In this document: positions 51,009 through 60,600 of the stretch, piece by piece
How positions within the stretch are numbered: position 1 is the first letter of the stretch
Layout: the number at the start of each line of letters is the position of its first letter
Assembly: GCF_035621135.1 (NCBI RefSeq)
Contig: NZ_CP141728.1
Coordinates: forward strand, 248,001-312,000
Source of the DNA: Sinanaerobacter sp. ZZT-01
Lineage (GTDB): Bacteria > Bacillota > Clostridia > Peptostreptococcales > Anaerovoracaceae
DNA length: 64,000 nt
Direction of reading: 5' to 3'
Program-made: the position numbers and the translations under genes
Notes under the pieces: generated by a model
Database searches by the model: none
What the model was told of the DNA's origin: nothing
Seen by the model: only the letters and a program-made list of their open reading frames with translations

Positions 51009-51461
51009 TCAAGTTTTTATATATATTAAATCAAAATATTTTTTTAATGTTTCAACCAGATCATAGTCTCCTCCTGTTGAACTCCGGTTTACAGCTAGGC
51101 TTAAAAATGCAGATGCAAAACAATACGATAAATCTTCAGTAAAATCATTTAATCTAAAGCGGAACATATGATTTTCATGTTCCATATCAATATAAACTTA
51201 ATTTTTTGATATTTCTTTATTAAATTTGCAGCACCCTTTACATGAATTTGCTTAACTTTCCAGCATTTATCAAGCCATGTTGTTTCATTTTCTATCTCCT
51301 TTAAAATAGTTTCTATATCTTCATCGACTAAAGAAAAATTAAATGTCCTCTTTATAATATTGCAGACTTCACATATTTCATTAATAGTTACATGATCAAA
51401 CCCATTATTCTTGAAAGTTCAATAGCTTTAATGAAATTGTATGTTTTATATTTTCAATCAC
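51009..51461 (-). pseudogene. TetR-family regulator, frameshifted
   Basis: Starts GTG after GGGAGGGA and reads VIENIKHTISLKLLNFQE, then after a frameshift NGFDHVTINEICEVCNIIKR with TFNF, a TetR HTH. It continues DEDIETILKEIENETTWLDK, and after a second frameshift at a run of six A reads MEHENHMFRFRLNDFTEDLS with YCFASAFLSLAVNRSSTGGD to a stop. All parts are in order, so this is a recently dead gene with at least two frameshifts. Confidence 0.75.
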
Positions 51462-51593
51462 ATTTATCCCTCCCGTGTATATATGTCATTATCTCCGAAA
51501 AATCTACTTCTTTAATATAAATCTATATTTTTTAAATAATATTAATCATTATCGCAGGTTTGACCGTTAATCTATGTGAAAGGAGTCAAAGCA

Positions 51594-52094
51594 GTGCAAG
51601 ATAAAGAATTAATTAAACAAATAAAACGCGGACATATCGAATATGCAAATGAGTTGATTGAACGTCACTATTCTGCTATTTTGCGATATTGTGCATGGCA
51701 TTGTTCTGATTCTGAACGAGCCGAAGATTTAACGCAAGAAACTTTTTTGCGGGTATCCCGGAATTTCAGTCAATATGATCATCGTGGCAAATTTCGAGCC
51801 TATTTATATACGATTGCCCACCGACTTTGTATTGACGAATCCAGAAAGCAAAAACTTTATGCACTTGATGAAGACGTAGGGGATTCCAAAGATTACTTTT
51901 CGGAAGTAGAAAATCGTTCTGAAATAAATAACTTATTAAAACGCTTATCACCGCCACAGCGTGAAGCGATTATTCTTAGGTTTGCAGAAGGATTGAGTTT
52001 TCAGGAAATATCCCAAATAACAGGCGTTCCTATCCGAACCATTCAAAGCCGTGTGAGGTTAGCTTTAGCAATTATGAGAAAGGAGAATCCATGA
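51594..52094 (+). CDS. ECF-type RNA polymerase sigma factor
   Basis: 166 residues. Region 2 at about 10-75 (IERHYSAILRYCAWHCSDSE and RAEDLTQETFLRVSRNF) and region 4 at about 108-160 (LSPPQREAIILRFAEGLSF and GVPIRTIQSRVRLAL) are complete. A GTG six codons downstream of the first in-frame GTG is used, because AAAGGAG lies eight bases before it. The stop overlaps the next gene (ATGA). It heads an operon of membrane protein, ABC transporter and VanY, which it probably transcribes during envelope stress. Confidence 0.9.
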   Translation: MQDKELIKQIKRGHIEYANELIERHYSAILRYCAWHCSDSERAEDLTQETFLRVSRNFSQYDHRGKFRAYLYTIAHRLCIDESRKQKLYALDEDVGDSKDYFSEVENRSEINNLLKRLSPPQREAIILRFAEGLSFQEISQITGVPIRTIQSRVRLALAIMRKENP

Positions 52095-52840
52095 ATAGAA
52101 AAAATATCAAAAACGCCCTTAGTAAAGGGCCTGTCCCGAAACGTCTGCTGGAAACACAGCATTTGTGCAAGGTCATTTTGAATGAGCAACAAGTAACCCG
52201 GGAAGAAGAACGAACTGGTTTTTGGATTTTTTTAAGCGATATATTTCGCCATTCCGGGTTACGTCTTTGGGGAATGCAGATATTGATTCTAACCGTTGTA
52301 TGCGCTGGCATCCTATCCGTTCACAATGTGCCTAATGCGATTCCTCTATTTACGCCATTGTTTCTTTTGGCCAGTATTCCTTCACTATTTCAGAATCAAA
52401 CTTACAATATGTGTGAAATAGAAGCCGCCACAAGAGCCTCTGGTGCACAAATCGTTCTGGCAAAATTAGTTTTGGCCGGGGCTGCAGACTTAATTTGCTT
52501 GTCCATTACCTTGGCACTGGCGGCCATTAAAACAGATTTTTCTGCGAATATGTTTCAGTTAATTCTGTATGCGGTTGTCCCTTTTTTAGGATGTATGGTG
52601 GCTATGCTTTGGTGTATCCGAACGTGTAAGCGACATGCATTTCAAATCAGCATGATTGTATGTTTTTCTACGAGTATGTTTGCTGGAGGTTTATCCCGAT
52701 TAGCGCCTAAATTGTACCAACTATCTGCTATTGGATTATGGATAATTGCTTTTGTTATATTTACTTGTTTTTTTGTCAGGGAAATTTATTTTCTGACAGA
52801 AGCCAGAAAGGAAGGAAAAATGTATGGATCTATCGCTTAA
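52091..52840 (+). CDS. Six-TM membrane protein, candidate anti-sigma or ABC subunit
   Basis: 249 residues. A soluble N-terminal part (1-60; KGPVPKRLLETQHLCKVILN) is followed by about six TM segments (roughly 62-80, 86-104, 130-150, 158-176, 190-205 and 213-232). No zinc-finger anti-sigma motif (H-x3-C-x2-C) is seen. Its position directly after an ECF sigma, overlapping it by four bases, suits an anti-sigma factor. Overlap with the ABC ATPase on the other side suits a transporter component. Family not recognised. Confidence 0.7.
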   Translation: MNRKNIKNALSKGPVPKRLLETQHLCKVILNEQQVTREEERTGFWIFLSDIFRHSGLRLWGMQILILTVVCAGILSVHNVPNAIPLFTPLFLLASIPSLFQNQTYNMCEIEAATRASGAQIVLAKLVLAGAADLICLSITLALAAIKTDFSANMFQLILYAVVPFLGCMVAMLWCIRTCKRHAFQISMIVCFSTSMFAGGLSRLAPKLYQLSAIGLWIIAFVIFTCFFVREIYFLTEARKEGKMYGSIA

Positions 52841-53699
52841 TCGATTGTCAAAACAATTTGGTCCTAAAATCGCTGTTGACGGTATCACCGCTAGCTTATC
52901 TCCAGGGATTTATGGCTTATTAGGAGCAAATGGAGCGGGTAAAACCACTTTAATGCGAATGCTATGCGGGATATTGGAACCTTCATCCGGTGAAGTTCTG
53001 TTTAACGGACAGAGTATTATGGATATGGGACCTCGATATCGAAACGTTATCGGTTATTTGCCACAGGATTTTGGATATTATCCAGATTATACGGCCCATG
53101 AATTTCTGATGTACATTGCGGCACTAAAAGGCATTCCACGTATTGCCGCTGGCAAGCGAGCGAAGGTATTATTAAATATGGTAGATTTAAGCGGTGTAGC
53201 TAAAAAGAAAGTAAAAACATTTTCAGGTGGAATGCGCCAGCGCCTTGGGATTGCGCAAGCGCTCTTGAACAACCCTAAAATATTGGTGCTTGATGAGCCA
53301 ACTGCCGGACTTGACCCCAAGGAACGTGTTCGTTTTCGAAATTTGATAGCCGACTTTGCCAGTGACAAAATTGTTTTGTTATCTACACATATCGTATCGG
53401 ATATTGAAGCAATTGCAGATAAGGTATTCCTTATGAAAAAAGGAAACTTTTTGCTCCAAGGCACGATACCAGAACTGGTTCAGGAAGCTGAAGGAAAGGT
53501 TTGGGAACTAACGGTTTCTCCACAAGAAGCAAGAGAGTGGGAAGATACTGTTACTGTTGCAAATCTACGTCATAGCAATGAGCAGGTTATTCTCCGCATT
53601 ATTTCTGAGAAACAGCCGTCCCCCTATGCAATGTCTTGCGCAGCCACCTTAGAGGATTTATATCTGTACTATTTTCCAACAGAGGAAGGAGTTAAATAA
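52824..53699 (+). CDS. ABC transporter ATPase, BcrA/CcmA-like
   Basis: 291 residues. Walker A GANGAGKTT (34-42), LPQDFGYYPDYTAHEFL (Q-loop region), signature FSGGMRQRLGIAQAL and Walker B ILVLDEPTAGLD are intact; the C-terminal 70 residues form the extra domain of ABC-2 exporter ATPases. It overlaps the membrane-protein gene by 17 bases and is followed with no gap by its permease. Likely exports or protects against an envelope-active compound. Confidence 0.9.
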   Translation: MDLSLNRLSKQFGPKIAVDGITASLSPGIYGLLGANGAGKTTLMRMLCGILEPSSGEVLFNGQSIMDMGPRYRNVIGYLPQDFGYYPDYTAHEFLMYIAALKGIPRIAAGKRAKVLLNMVDLSGVAKKKVKTFSGGMRQRLGIAQALLNNPKILVLDEPTAGLDPKERVRFRNLIADFASDKIVLLSTHIVSDIEAIADKVFLMKKGNFLLQGTIPELVQEAEGKVWELTVSPQEAREWEDTVTVANLRHSNEQVILRIISEKQPSPYAMSCAATLEDLYLYYFPTEEGVK

Positions 53700-54911
53700 A
53701 TGGAACTATTTATATTAGAACATAAAAAGCTATGGCGAAAAAAGAATCTCAAAATATGTGTTTTTCTTTGCTTTGTGTATATCGTAATTTTTGGAAGCAT
53801 TTTGTCTTACCAGTGGTTTAGTTTTGGAACTTCTAATGACTATACAAGTACATTCGGTAACAATTTTGATGGCTATTCAAATATTCGCAACAATCAAACC
53901 TATGCGGATCAGTGGCGTGGACCTCTTACAGATGAAACATTGCAGCATATGGTAAGAGATTATCAGGATAAATCCCAGTCAGGCCAACGGCAAGACTATG
54001 AAATGACTGACTGGAATACACTGAATACATGGGTAAAAACGTTATGGCCTAAATTAGAAAAATCAGAAAACCCATATATGATGCTTGACTACGTTGACCC
54101 GGATAAACTTACTGGTTTTTATGAACGTAGGCAGCAAGCAGTTGATTCATTTTTAGAACTAAATGGACAGACCGGACAAGAAAAAAGCTATTTTTTAAAT
54201 ATGGATGCCAAAACACCTATACCTTTTAACTATGATTGGGTAGAAGGCTGGTCAACAGTTGTTGCCAATTTTGTGAGTGGCATTGGTATGGTGATGGCTT
54301 TGTTTATAGCGATTGTACTATCGCCCATGTTTTCTGGTGAATGGCATAATAACACAAAATCCCTTATTGTTACAACCAGAAATGGATGGCAAAAAACGGC
54401 ATTAGCAAAAATCGGCGTTGGCATTGCGTTCACTTTAGAACTATTTACTTTAATTTCCATAGGAGCAATTGGCGCACAGCTTTTGTTTATGGGTACCCGT
54501 GGTTGGGACATGCCAATTCAGGTTATAAAGTTACTGGCTACTGCCCCCATGAATATGCTACAAGCAGAGATTTATGAGTATGCATATGTTTTACTGGCAT
54601 CCCTTGGATTTACTGGAATTACGCTGCTTCTCTCTTCACTGCTGAAAAGTAATTTTGCATCATTGTTGGCAAGCTTGGCCGTGGTCTATGTTCCAATGGC
54701 AATTGCTCAATTTGTTCCGATTTGGGTGCAAAAGCTACTTGATTTGCTTCCCTTCGTTGGGCAGTCAACGGATATATTCCGCACAAACGCATATCACCTG
54801 TTTGGCAAAGTAGTATGGTCGCCTTACTTACTAATAATTGTTCCTGTGTGTCTGGGAATACTGTGTATTCCTATTACCGTTACTCTTTGGTCACGGAGAA
54901 TGAAAGCATGA
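53700..54911 (+). CDS. ABC-2 type permease
   Basis: 403 residues. A first TM (about 18-38), a long extracellular segment (about 40-175; rich in N, D, W and Y), then five more TM segments (about 190-215, 235-260, 295-320, 325-350 and 372-395). MELFILEHKKLWRKKNLKIC is the cytoplasmic start typical of ABC-2 permeases. It begins at the base after the ATPase stop, with GGAAGG in the ATPase end, and overlaps vanY by four bases. Confidence 0.85.
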   Translation: MELFILEHKKLWRKKNLKICVFLCFVYIVIFGSILSYQWFSFGTSNDYTSTFGNNFDGYSNIRNNQTYADQWRGPLTDETLQHMVRDYQDKSQSGQRQDYEMTDWNTLNTWVKTLWPKLEKSENPYMMLDYVDPDKLTGFYERRQQAVDSFLELNGQTGQEKSYFLNMDAKTPIPFNYDWVEGWSTVVANFVSGIGMVMALFIAIVLSPMFSGEWHNNTKSLIVTTRNGWQKTALAKIGVGIAFTLELFTLISIGAIGAQLLFMGTRGWDMPIQVIKLLATAPMNMLQAEIYEYAYVLLASLGFTGITLLLSSLLKSNFASLLASLAVVYVPMAIAQFVPIWVQKLLDLLPFVGQSTDIFRTNAYHLFGKVVWSPYLLIIVPVCLGILCIPITVTLWSRRMKA

Positions 54912-55594
54912 TGAAAAAGGAAGTTTTTCATGAGGCAAAGAGAATAACCAGATTGCTCCTTATGTTCTTTCTGATATTTATTGCTTACGTTTTAGCAGCA
55001 AATGGACTGCTGTCTACTTCTGTAAAAAATTATGCCAGCATAGATCAAGATTGGAATTTGATATTAGTTAATCAAGATAATTATATTCCTGATGACTATG
55101 ATATAGAGCTGACCGTGCTATCGAATGGAGAAAGTGTTGATTCAAGAATCTATGCCAACTTACAGGATATGTTTGATAACGCCAGAGCCGCAGGGATTTA
55201 TCCCATAGTGGTGTCAGGATTCAGAACACAAGAGAAGCAACAAAGCCTTTTGGATGATAAAATAGAAGCATATAACGTGGAGGGTCATTCAAAAGCAGAA
55301 GCTCGCAAGCTGGCTGAAAATTGGGTTGCCGTCCCGGGTACAAGCGAACATCAATTGGGGATTGCTGTTGATATAAATGCAGATAAATCAAAATCAGCCA
55401 GAAATGAAGTTTATAGTTGGCTTGCGAAAAATGCCTATTACTATGGGTTTATTTTACGCTATCCGTCTGATAAAACGGATATTACCGGTACCATTTATGA
55501 GCCTTGGCATTATCGCTTTGTGGGAGAAGATGTTGCAAAAGAAATATATTCCAAAGGTATTTGCCTAGAAGAATACATAGATGGGCTTAAATAA
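54908..55594 (+). CDS. vanY: VanY-type D-Ala-D-Ala carboxypeptidase
   Basis: A zinc DD-carboxypeptidase that trims the terminal D-Ala from peptidoglycan precursors, lowering the target for glycopeptides. 228 residues; N-terminal TM anchor (about 14-33) with the enzyme outside. IVVSGFRTQEKQQSLL, WVAVPGTSEHQLGIAVDINA (zinc H and D) and the last zinc ligand in YEPWHYRFVG are all present. Two ATGs stand side by side; the first overlaps the permease stop. As a stand-alone VanY under an ECF sigma it more likely remodels the wall under stress than gives full vancomycin resistance. Confidence 0.9.
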   Translation: MMKKEVFHEAKRITRLLLMFFLIFIAYVLAANGLLSTSVKNYASIDQDWNLILVNQDNYIPDDYDIELTVLSNGESVDSRIYANLQDMFDNARAAGIYPIVVSGFRTQEKQQSLLDDKIEAYNVEGHSKAEARKLAENWVAVPGTSEHQLGIAVDINADKSKSARNEVYSWLAKNAYYYGFILRYPSDKTDITGTIYEPWHYRFVGEDVAKEIYSKGICLEEYIDGLK

Positions 55595-55637
55595 TGCTTT
55601 TTACTTATTATCGTTGCATTGAAAAGGAGGAAGAACG

Positions 55638-55821
55638 TTGAACGATGAAAATTGGATTTTATGTCCCGTTTGTGGGAATGAAACACGTATGAAAATCCGT
55701 AAAGATACGATAATAGAGAGTTTTGCACTATTTTGTCCGAAATGCAAACAGGAAACCTTAATCAATATACTACAGTTTAATAGTTGTTAAAGAGCCAGAC
55801 GCTAAGACGCAGAGCCGATAA
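55638..55821 (+). pseudogene. Cysteine-rich KTR protein, frameshifted
   Basis: TTG start after AAGGAGG. It reads NDENWILCPVCGNETRMKIR then FALFCPKCKQETLINIL, two zinc-ribbon-like CPxC pairs, and stops after 50 codons. In the next frame KEPDAKTQSR and a stop follow immediately, the usual end of KTR-domain proteins carried by clostridial conjugative elements. A single frameshift near 55783 therefore separates the tail; the zinc ribbon is intact and may still fold. Confidence 0.75.
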
Positions 55822-56183
55822 CCGATTCTTATAAATCTCCAAAGAAGGAATATAACTGATGATGGCGGCTTTGAAGCTAATGCGAACCAAGGCCTCTATT
55901 TTTATATTTAGTAGGTCACATAATACATTGCTTTCAACCTCGGCGGCCTTTGGGAATGGAGATAACTATGACTCTAGTGACACCTTTGTTTTGCCGAGTC
56001 ACTGCATGAGCAGGTCAATCAGCGGGTGAAACGCATCCATGGGAAGGCATATCTTTTTTTGATGAGATTCAGGAAGTCGTGATGAAATCGATATGAGCAG
56101 CGACAGATTGAAGCATATGAATATCCGTGAGTTCCTGGTGTTTGAGCAATGGAATTGAATCTCTTCTATTTCCCTTTGAATAA
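55822..56183. other. Gene-poor stretch with untraceable remains
   Basis: Between the KTR gene and a strong hairpin. A 57-codon plus-strand frame (from MMAALKLM) and a minus-strand frame containing SRLPESHQKKI and LSPFPKAAEVES are open over parts of it, but neither has a start signal plus a recognisable family. Probably decayed element DNA. Confidence 0.4.
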
Positions 56184-56227
56184 ACAAATGCCCGTCATGG
56201 TTTGTATGCCATGATGGGCATTTGTTC
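56184..56227 (+). terminator. Strong hairpin (18-bp stem)
   Basis: AACAAATGCCCGTCATGG pairs with CCATGATGGGCATTTGTT with one G-T pair around an 8-base loop, followed by CAATTTTATTTT. It is one of the most stable hairpins in the window, able to end transcripts from the vanY side and, less well, from the other side. Confidence 0.7.
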
Positions 56228-56416
56228 AATTTTATTTTATACTCTGTATACAGATAAGTTCACATCGGCAATACCATACGTTTTGGCTAAAAAAACATAC
56301 CCACCTTCACCATTTAAGTATGAATCAACCACCTTTTTTTTTGAGTTCATAGCTATATTTTGTAAAAACGCCCTATGTCATCTATATTTTAATCATTTTT
56401 TAAGGCTCAAAAACGG

Positions 56417-56560
56417 CACTTTTTTGACCATTTCCAAGCCTCAAAATCGTTCCAAAACCACAACATCTTGTGATCAAAGTCTAATTTTTGTCCTCTGAAC
56501 CACAATACTTCATCATTATTATCGCTTCAACATGGCTTGAACAGACAAAAAAGATGTCAT
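56417..56560 (-). repeat. RHVE-tail repeat, copy B
   Basis: Minus-strand frame LNDIFFVCSSHVEAIIMMKY then CGSEDKN and a stop, followed by sequence shared with copy A (TTTTGG then GATTTTGAGGCTTGGAAATGG in place of TTAGAAATGG). After the stop another frame reads DHKMLWFWNDFEAWKW. Confidence 0.6.
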
Positions 56561-56629
56561 TTAAATCTGGTGCCCCCATGGTAGCATACTTTATATTCTG
56601 CAATGAGAAAGAAGTACTCACGAAGGAAT

Positions 56630-57262
56630 TTATTTTATATATATTTCAAAGTTCAATGAACTATTATTGAGTGTCACTAACTTTTTATTTGAATTACTCA
56701 ATTCAGAATTAAAAATTATTTCAGCTTTAGTAATTCCTTCCTTGTAGCAAACAATCGGAAATAGCTCTTCTACCTTTTTATTAGGTTTTCCTGGCAAAAC
56801 CAACTTGTGCAGATTCTTAATCCTGTATGCTCCTCCATTGGAATATTTGAACTCTTCTTTCAGCCTCTTTTTCCATCCAGTCGTGTCAAAGCGATACTTG
56901 ACCAAAAATATAGTTGGGAAAAGCTGTTCTTCGTTTACGGTCACTGTTGTATGAGCTTCAATATCCTCCCCAATTCGATAAGAAAGTTTTTTTTCATCGA
57001 ACAAATTAAATGTCTTTTCCAGTGGTTGTAATGGAATAAAAGCAACACCACTTAATCCATTAAAAGAACTCGCTTTCTTACCAAAGCGAAGTTTAAACTT
57101 AATAAACTCTATATTAATTTGCCCGAAATTAATTCCTACACTTGAATAGTCCTTACTTTCAGAATATGGCCACGCATATGGAAGCTCAAAGATTTCTGAA
57201 AACTCTTTAGCCAATTTTTGTGGATAATCAGTTTCAATCATTATATGATCTAAAGTAAACAT
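56630..57262 (-). CDS. VOC/glyoxalase-like domain protein
   Basis: 210 residues of the vicinal-oxygen-chelate type. The N-terminal LDHIMIETDYPQKLAKEFSE (4-23) is the first beta-alpha unit; VGINFGQINIEFIKF (about 42-56) is the second. FNGLSGVAFIP and a longer C-terminal extension (about 120-210) follow. Classic VOC metal ligands H6 and E in INIEF are present, but the rest of the site is unclear. Related proteins are annotated only as glyoxalase-like. No operon partner. Confidence 0.7.
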   Translation of the reverse strand: MFTLDHIMIETDYPQKLAKEFSEIFELPYAWPYSESKDYSSVGINFGQINIEFIKFKLRFGKKASSFNGLSGVAFIPLQPLEKTFNLFDEKKLSYRIGEDIEAHTTVTVNEEQLFPTIFLVKYRFDTTGWKKRLKEEFKYSNGGAYRIKNLHKLVLPGKPNKKVEELFPIVCYKEGITKAEIIFNSELSNSNKKLVTLNNSSLNFEIYIK

Positions 57263-57421
57263 TTTGTCCCCCTTAAATATGGATATTTAGAATAACAAAT
57301 TACCGTTTTATTAGAAGTATCTTCAATTTCTATTTTTGCACTGTAACTATCAAAATCTTTTGTGTTAATAAAACGACCGTTTCATCAAATATTAAAATAT
57401 TTGCTTATATAAAATACAAGT

Positions 57422-57485
57422 TTAGCAATCCGAACGACATAATTCGACAATGCACTCCACATGGCTCGAGAGGACAGTATGAATG
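57422..57485 (-). repeat. RHVE-tail repeat, copy C
   Basis: Minus-strand frame HTVLSSHVECIVELCRSDC then stop; the same HVE signature as copies A, B and D, with TTCGGATTG matching TTCGGATGG of copy A. Confidence 0.55.
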
Positions 57486-57616
57486 TCTTATGCCTTTGGT
57501 TGTTCATAGGATGGCATTTTTAACCTATCGGGTCGCTTGTGGAGACATATCAATCTTTTCCATAAATTCAGTTGCAATACATAATCAAAAATTAAGTTAA
57601 TTTTTTCTTTCAATAA

Positions 57617-60600
57617 TTACTCGATAACAGTTTTTGTCATATCTTTCAATAAACCTGCTGCTGTTTTTTCATTTCCAGCAAGACATCCCCTGTCACCGAA
57701 TACTAAAAATGAATCCTTTGCTCTTGAAACTGCAACATTCATTAAATTCGCTGCCTTATTAATAAAGAAGCAGCCATCTTCATTACCATATACACTTGAA
57801 AATATGATTACTTTTCGCTCTGCGCCTTGAAAGGTATGTACTGTTCCAACATCAATAAATTGTGCATAATTAGGAATCTCTTTTTTTATCATTGATTTAA
57901 TCAGAATACTTTGACTTTTAAATGGAGTAATAACGCCAACCAGCTCCTTTTCATTGATGTCAGTCTTGCTCTTTTTTCTATAGCAGTCTACTATGGTGGT
58001 ATAATGATATTTTAACCAGGTAATAATCTGCATAGCTTCCTCTTTATTCCGTCTGCTTGTACCAGATTTCTGCGATTTAGACACCGTTATTTGTTTATGT
58101 CCCATTGCCGGGAGAAAATCTATAAGTGCATTCTTGTTGTCCTCAAAAAAGCTTCCACGTTTCGGCTCCAATTTTTCCTCATATACCAATTTATTACAAT
58201 ATGCCACAATCTCATTGTAGCATCTACGATGTTCACTTAAGAATAGACCCTTTTTATATTTATCAAATGCACAGGATAATGCTGCTACATTCATAATACT
58301 AGACTGTGAGCAATTCAGCCCATTTATTTCAAGTTTTTCGTATTGTTTTTTGTCTTCAATAACTCCGTTGCTTATTGCCATAGCAATATCAAGCGGTCTT
58401 ACAGTTCCCCACACAGGCGGTATCTGTTTCTCATCTCCAACAACAACCGCTTTTTTTGCCAATGAAAAAGAAGGTGCTGCTATCTCCGGTGATATCTGTC
58501 CTGCCTCATCAACAATTAGTAAATCTATGTAATTATACATATAATATTGTTTTTTCTCATTGCCATCATATGCGTGAAATTGTTTTGGCAACATAAAGAA
58601 TGTCATAACCATACATGGTGATATCATTGCCAATCTACGATACATATTGTTTAGAACACCTTCAAAGGTTTTTCCCTTCTGTTTATCGCTTATAGGATTC
58701 TTCTCTAAAAGCCATCTGCTTTCATAATAATGAACTGCCAGCCAAAATTCAGCATATCTAACTCTATCTAGCAAATCATTCAATTTACAAACATCAAATT
58801 GATTCCAATCGATATCTTCTTTTTCTTTCAACAGTACTATTTGATATTTTGCAAAAGCGTGAACAGTTGCTTTTAAAGTATCCAGTTTTTCCTCGATTGT
58901 AAAAAGCTTTTCCTCGATTTGACTTATTTCTTTTTCTACTACTTTTCCATTGTCCGTTAATCTTACTATTTCATTGTCATTTTCAGTAATCATCCGGTGA
59001 TAGATATTTTCTATTTCTTCAATCTTCATATTACGTCTTAAGAACCTTAATTCATCATCCTCGATAAAAGAAAATGACCATGCTAATATCTTATTTCTAA
59101 AACAAGGCAAAAACTTTAATAGCCGAACATACCAAGGCAGTTTGTCATATGAATTCCTCCAGTCAAAACATCTGGCCAAATATCGCTGATTTTTATTCTT
59201 TACATTATAAATGTTTTCCAGTATATCTTTTTTCTCTTTTTCTTTCTCTTGTTTATAGGTTCGTAGCTTACGAACATATGTTACATAGCTGTCTTCACCA
59301 AGAATTTCTTTGATTTCTTCAATTTTAGAAAAACACTCAACCCTCTCTGTATTTAGCTTATACAATTTTCCCCATAATACATTTGAACAGATTGAAAAAT
59401 CTGTTTCTTCCTCTCCCAAGTAATTGCTGTATTCCTCCTGAAAACTTTCTTTTGCCTTCTCTCTATTTTCTGATGATTCAAGTATATCGACAAATGCTCC
59501 ACCATTTACCGTTGTATACTGATAATGATTTTTTTCTGCCTCTCTTATTTTCCCTTTCGATGGAAAATATGTTGCAAAACTATTGGTTCCTGTAATCCAT
59601 TTCTTTTCTATATTTGATATTCCAATTACATCGATTTTTCCAAATGAATCAATTATATTCGTAACTGCCTGATTATTTGTTGAAGCTGCAACTATAATTG
59701 GTGCTTCTGCTTTTTTTAATGCTGCATCAACATACATATTTGCAACAACAGACTGCAGCAAAGTTGTCTTTCCTGTTCCTGGAGGCCCACTTACTGATAA
59801 AATATCACCTTCCTCTATTTCATCAAAATGATTTATTGCTTCTCTTTGAGAAGGCGATAATGAGTACTCCCCACCCATTTGTCCAACATGTCTTTTCATT
59901 TTATCTATGTTGGTATTCACAAAAAGTTTCCTTGCTGGTTCTGTTTTCCCATTTGTCAGTTTCGCATACAACTTATTTTCATCATTGTTCCAGAGATCAT
60001 TATATAACTGCATAATATGGAACGATGCACTGACTGTTGTATCTAGAAATAGATAATATTTTCCATCTAATTTTATTTTTTCATTTTTACTATAGATGTA
60101 TTGATCCTCGAATTTGGCATTTGTAACGTGCTCATACATTTTTATTGCATATTCTAAATACTTATTCCATGAATCAATTTGATTTCTTTTATCCGTTGTT
60201 ATTTCTAAATATTCATCATATTTATCACTATCTCCAATGGCAATCTGTGGATCTTCAATTGGATCTAAATATTCTCTTGGTATCCACGGCATCTTTCCTT
60301 CATCTGGCGGAATCAACTGTCCGCTTCTATTGATACTGACTGGAAGAAAGAAAATTGATAACATTTCTTCTATATTATTTTCCGTCTTTTCACTATCCTC
60401 AAATTCTGTGGCTACTGTTTTTAGTGCTATAATAACTTGCTTAATGTTTTCCTTTGATTCATCATCTACATCAATATCTTGCTCATGCTTGTCTCTTTGT
60501 AAAAAGTCATATATAGACTCACCTATACATCCAGTTTTTAATTCTTTAAATGATATTGTACAAAAATCATTATTCTTATATTCATGAGTCCCCTGCGAAC

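Noticed and set aside
54908-55594. A complete vancomycin-resistance cluster
   Set aside because: VanY alone is present; there is no VanH, VanA/B-type ligase or VanX in the window.
56488-56670. 60-codon plus-strand ORF
   Set aside because: Antisense to RHVE-tail copy B and the end of the VOC gene, with no start signal.
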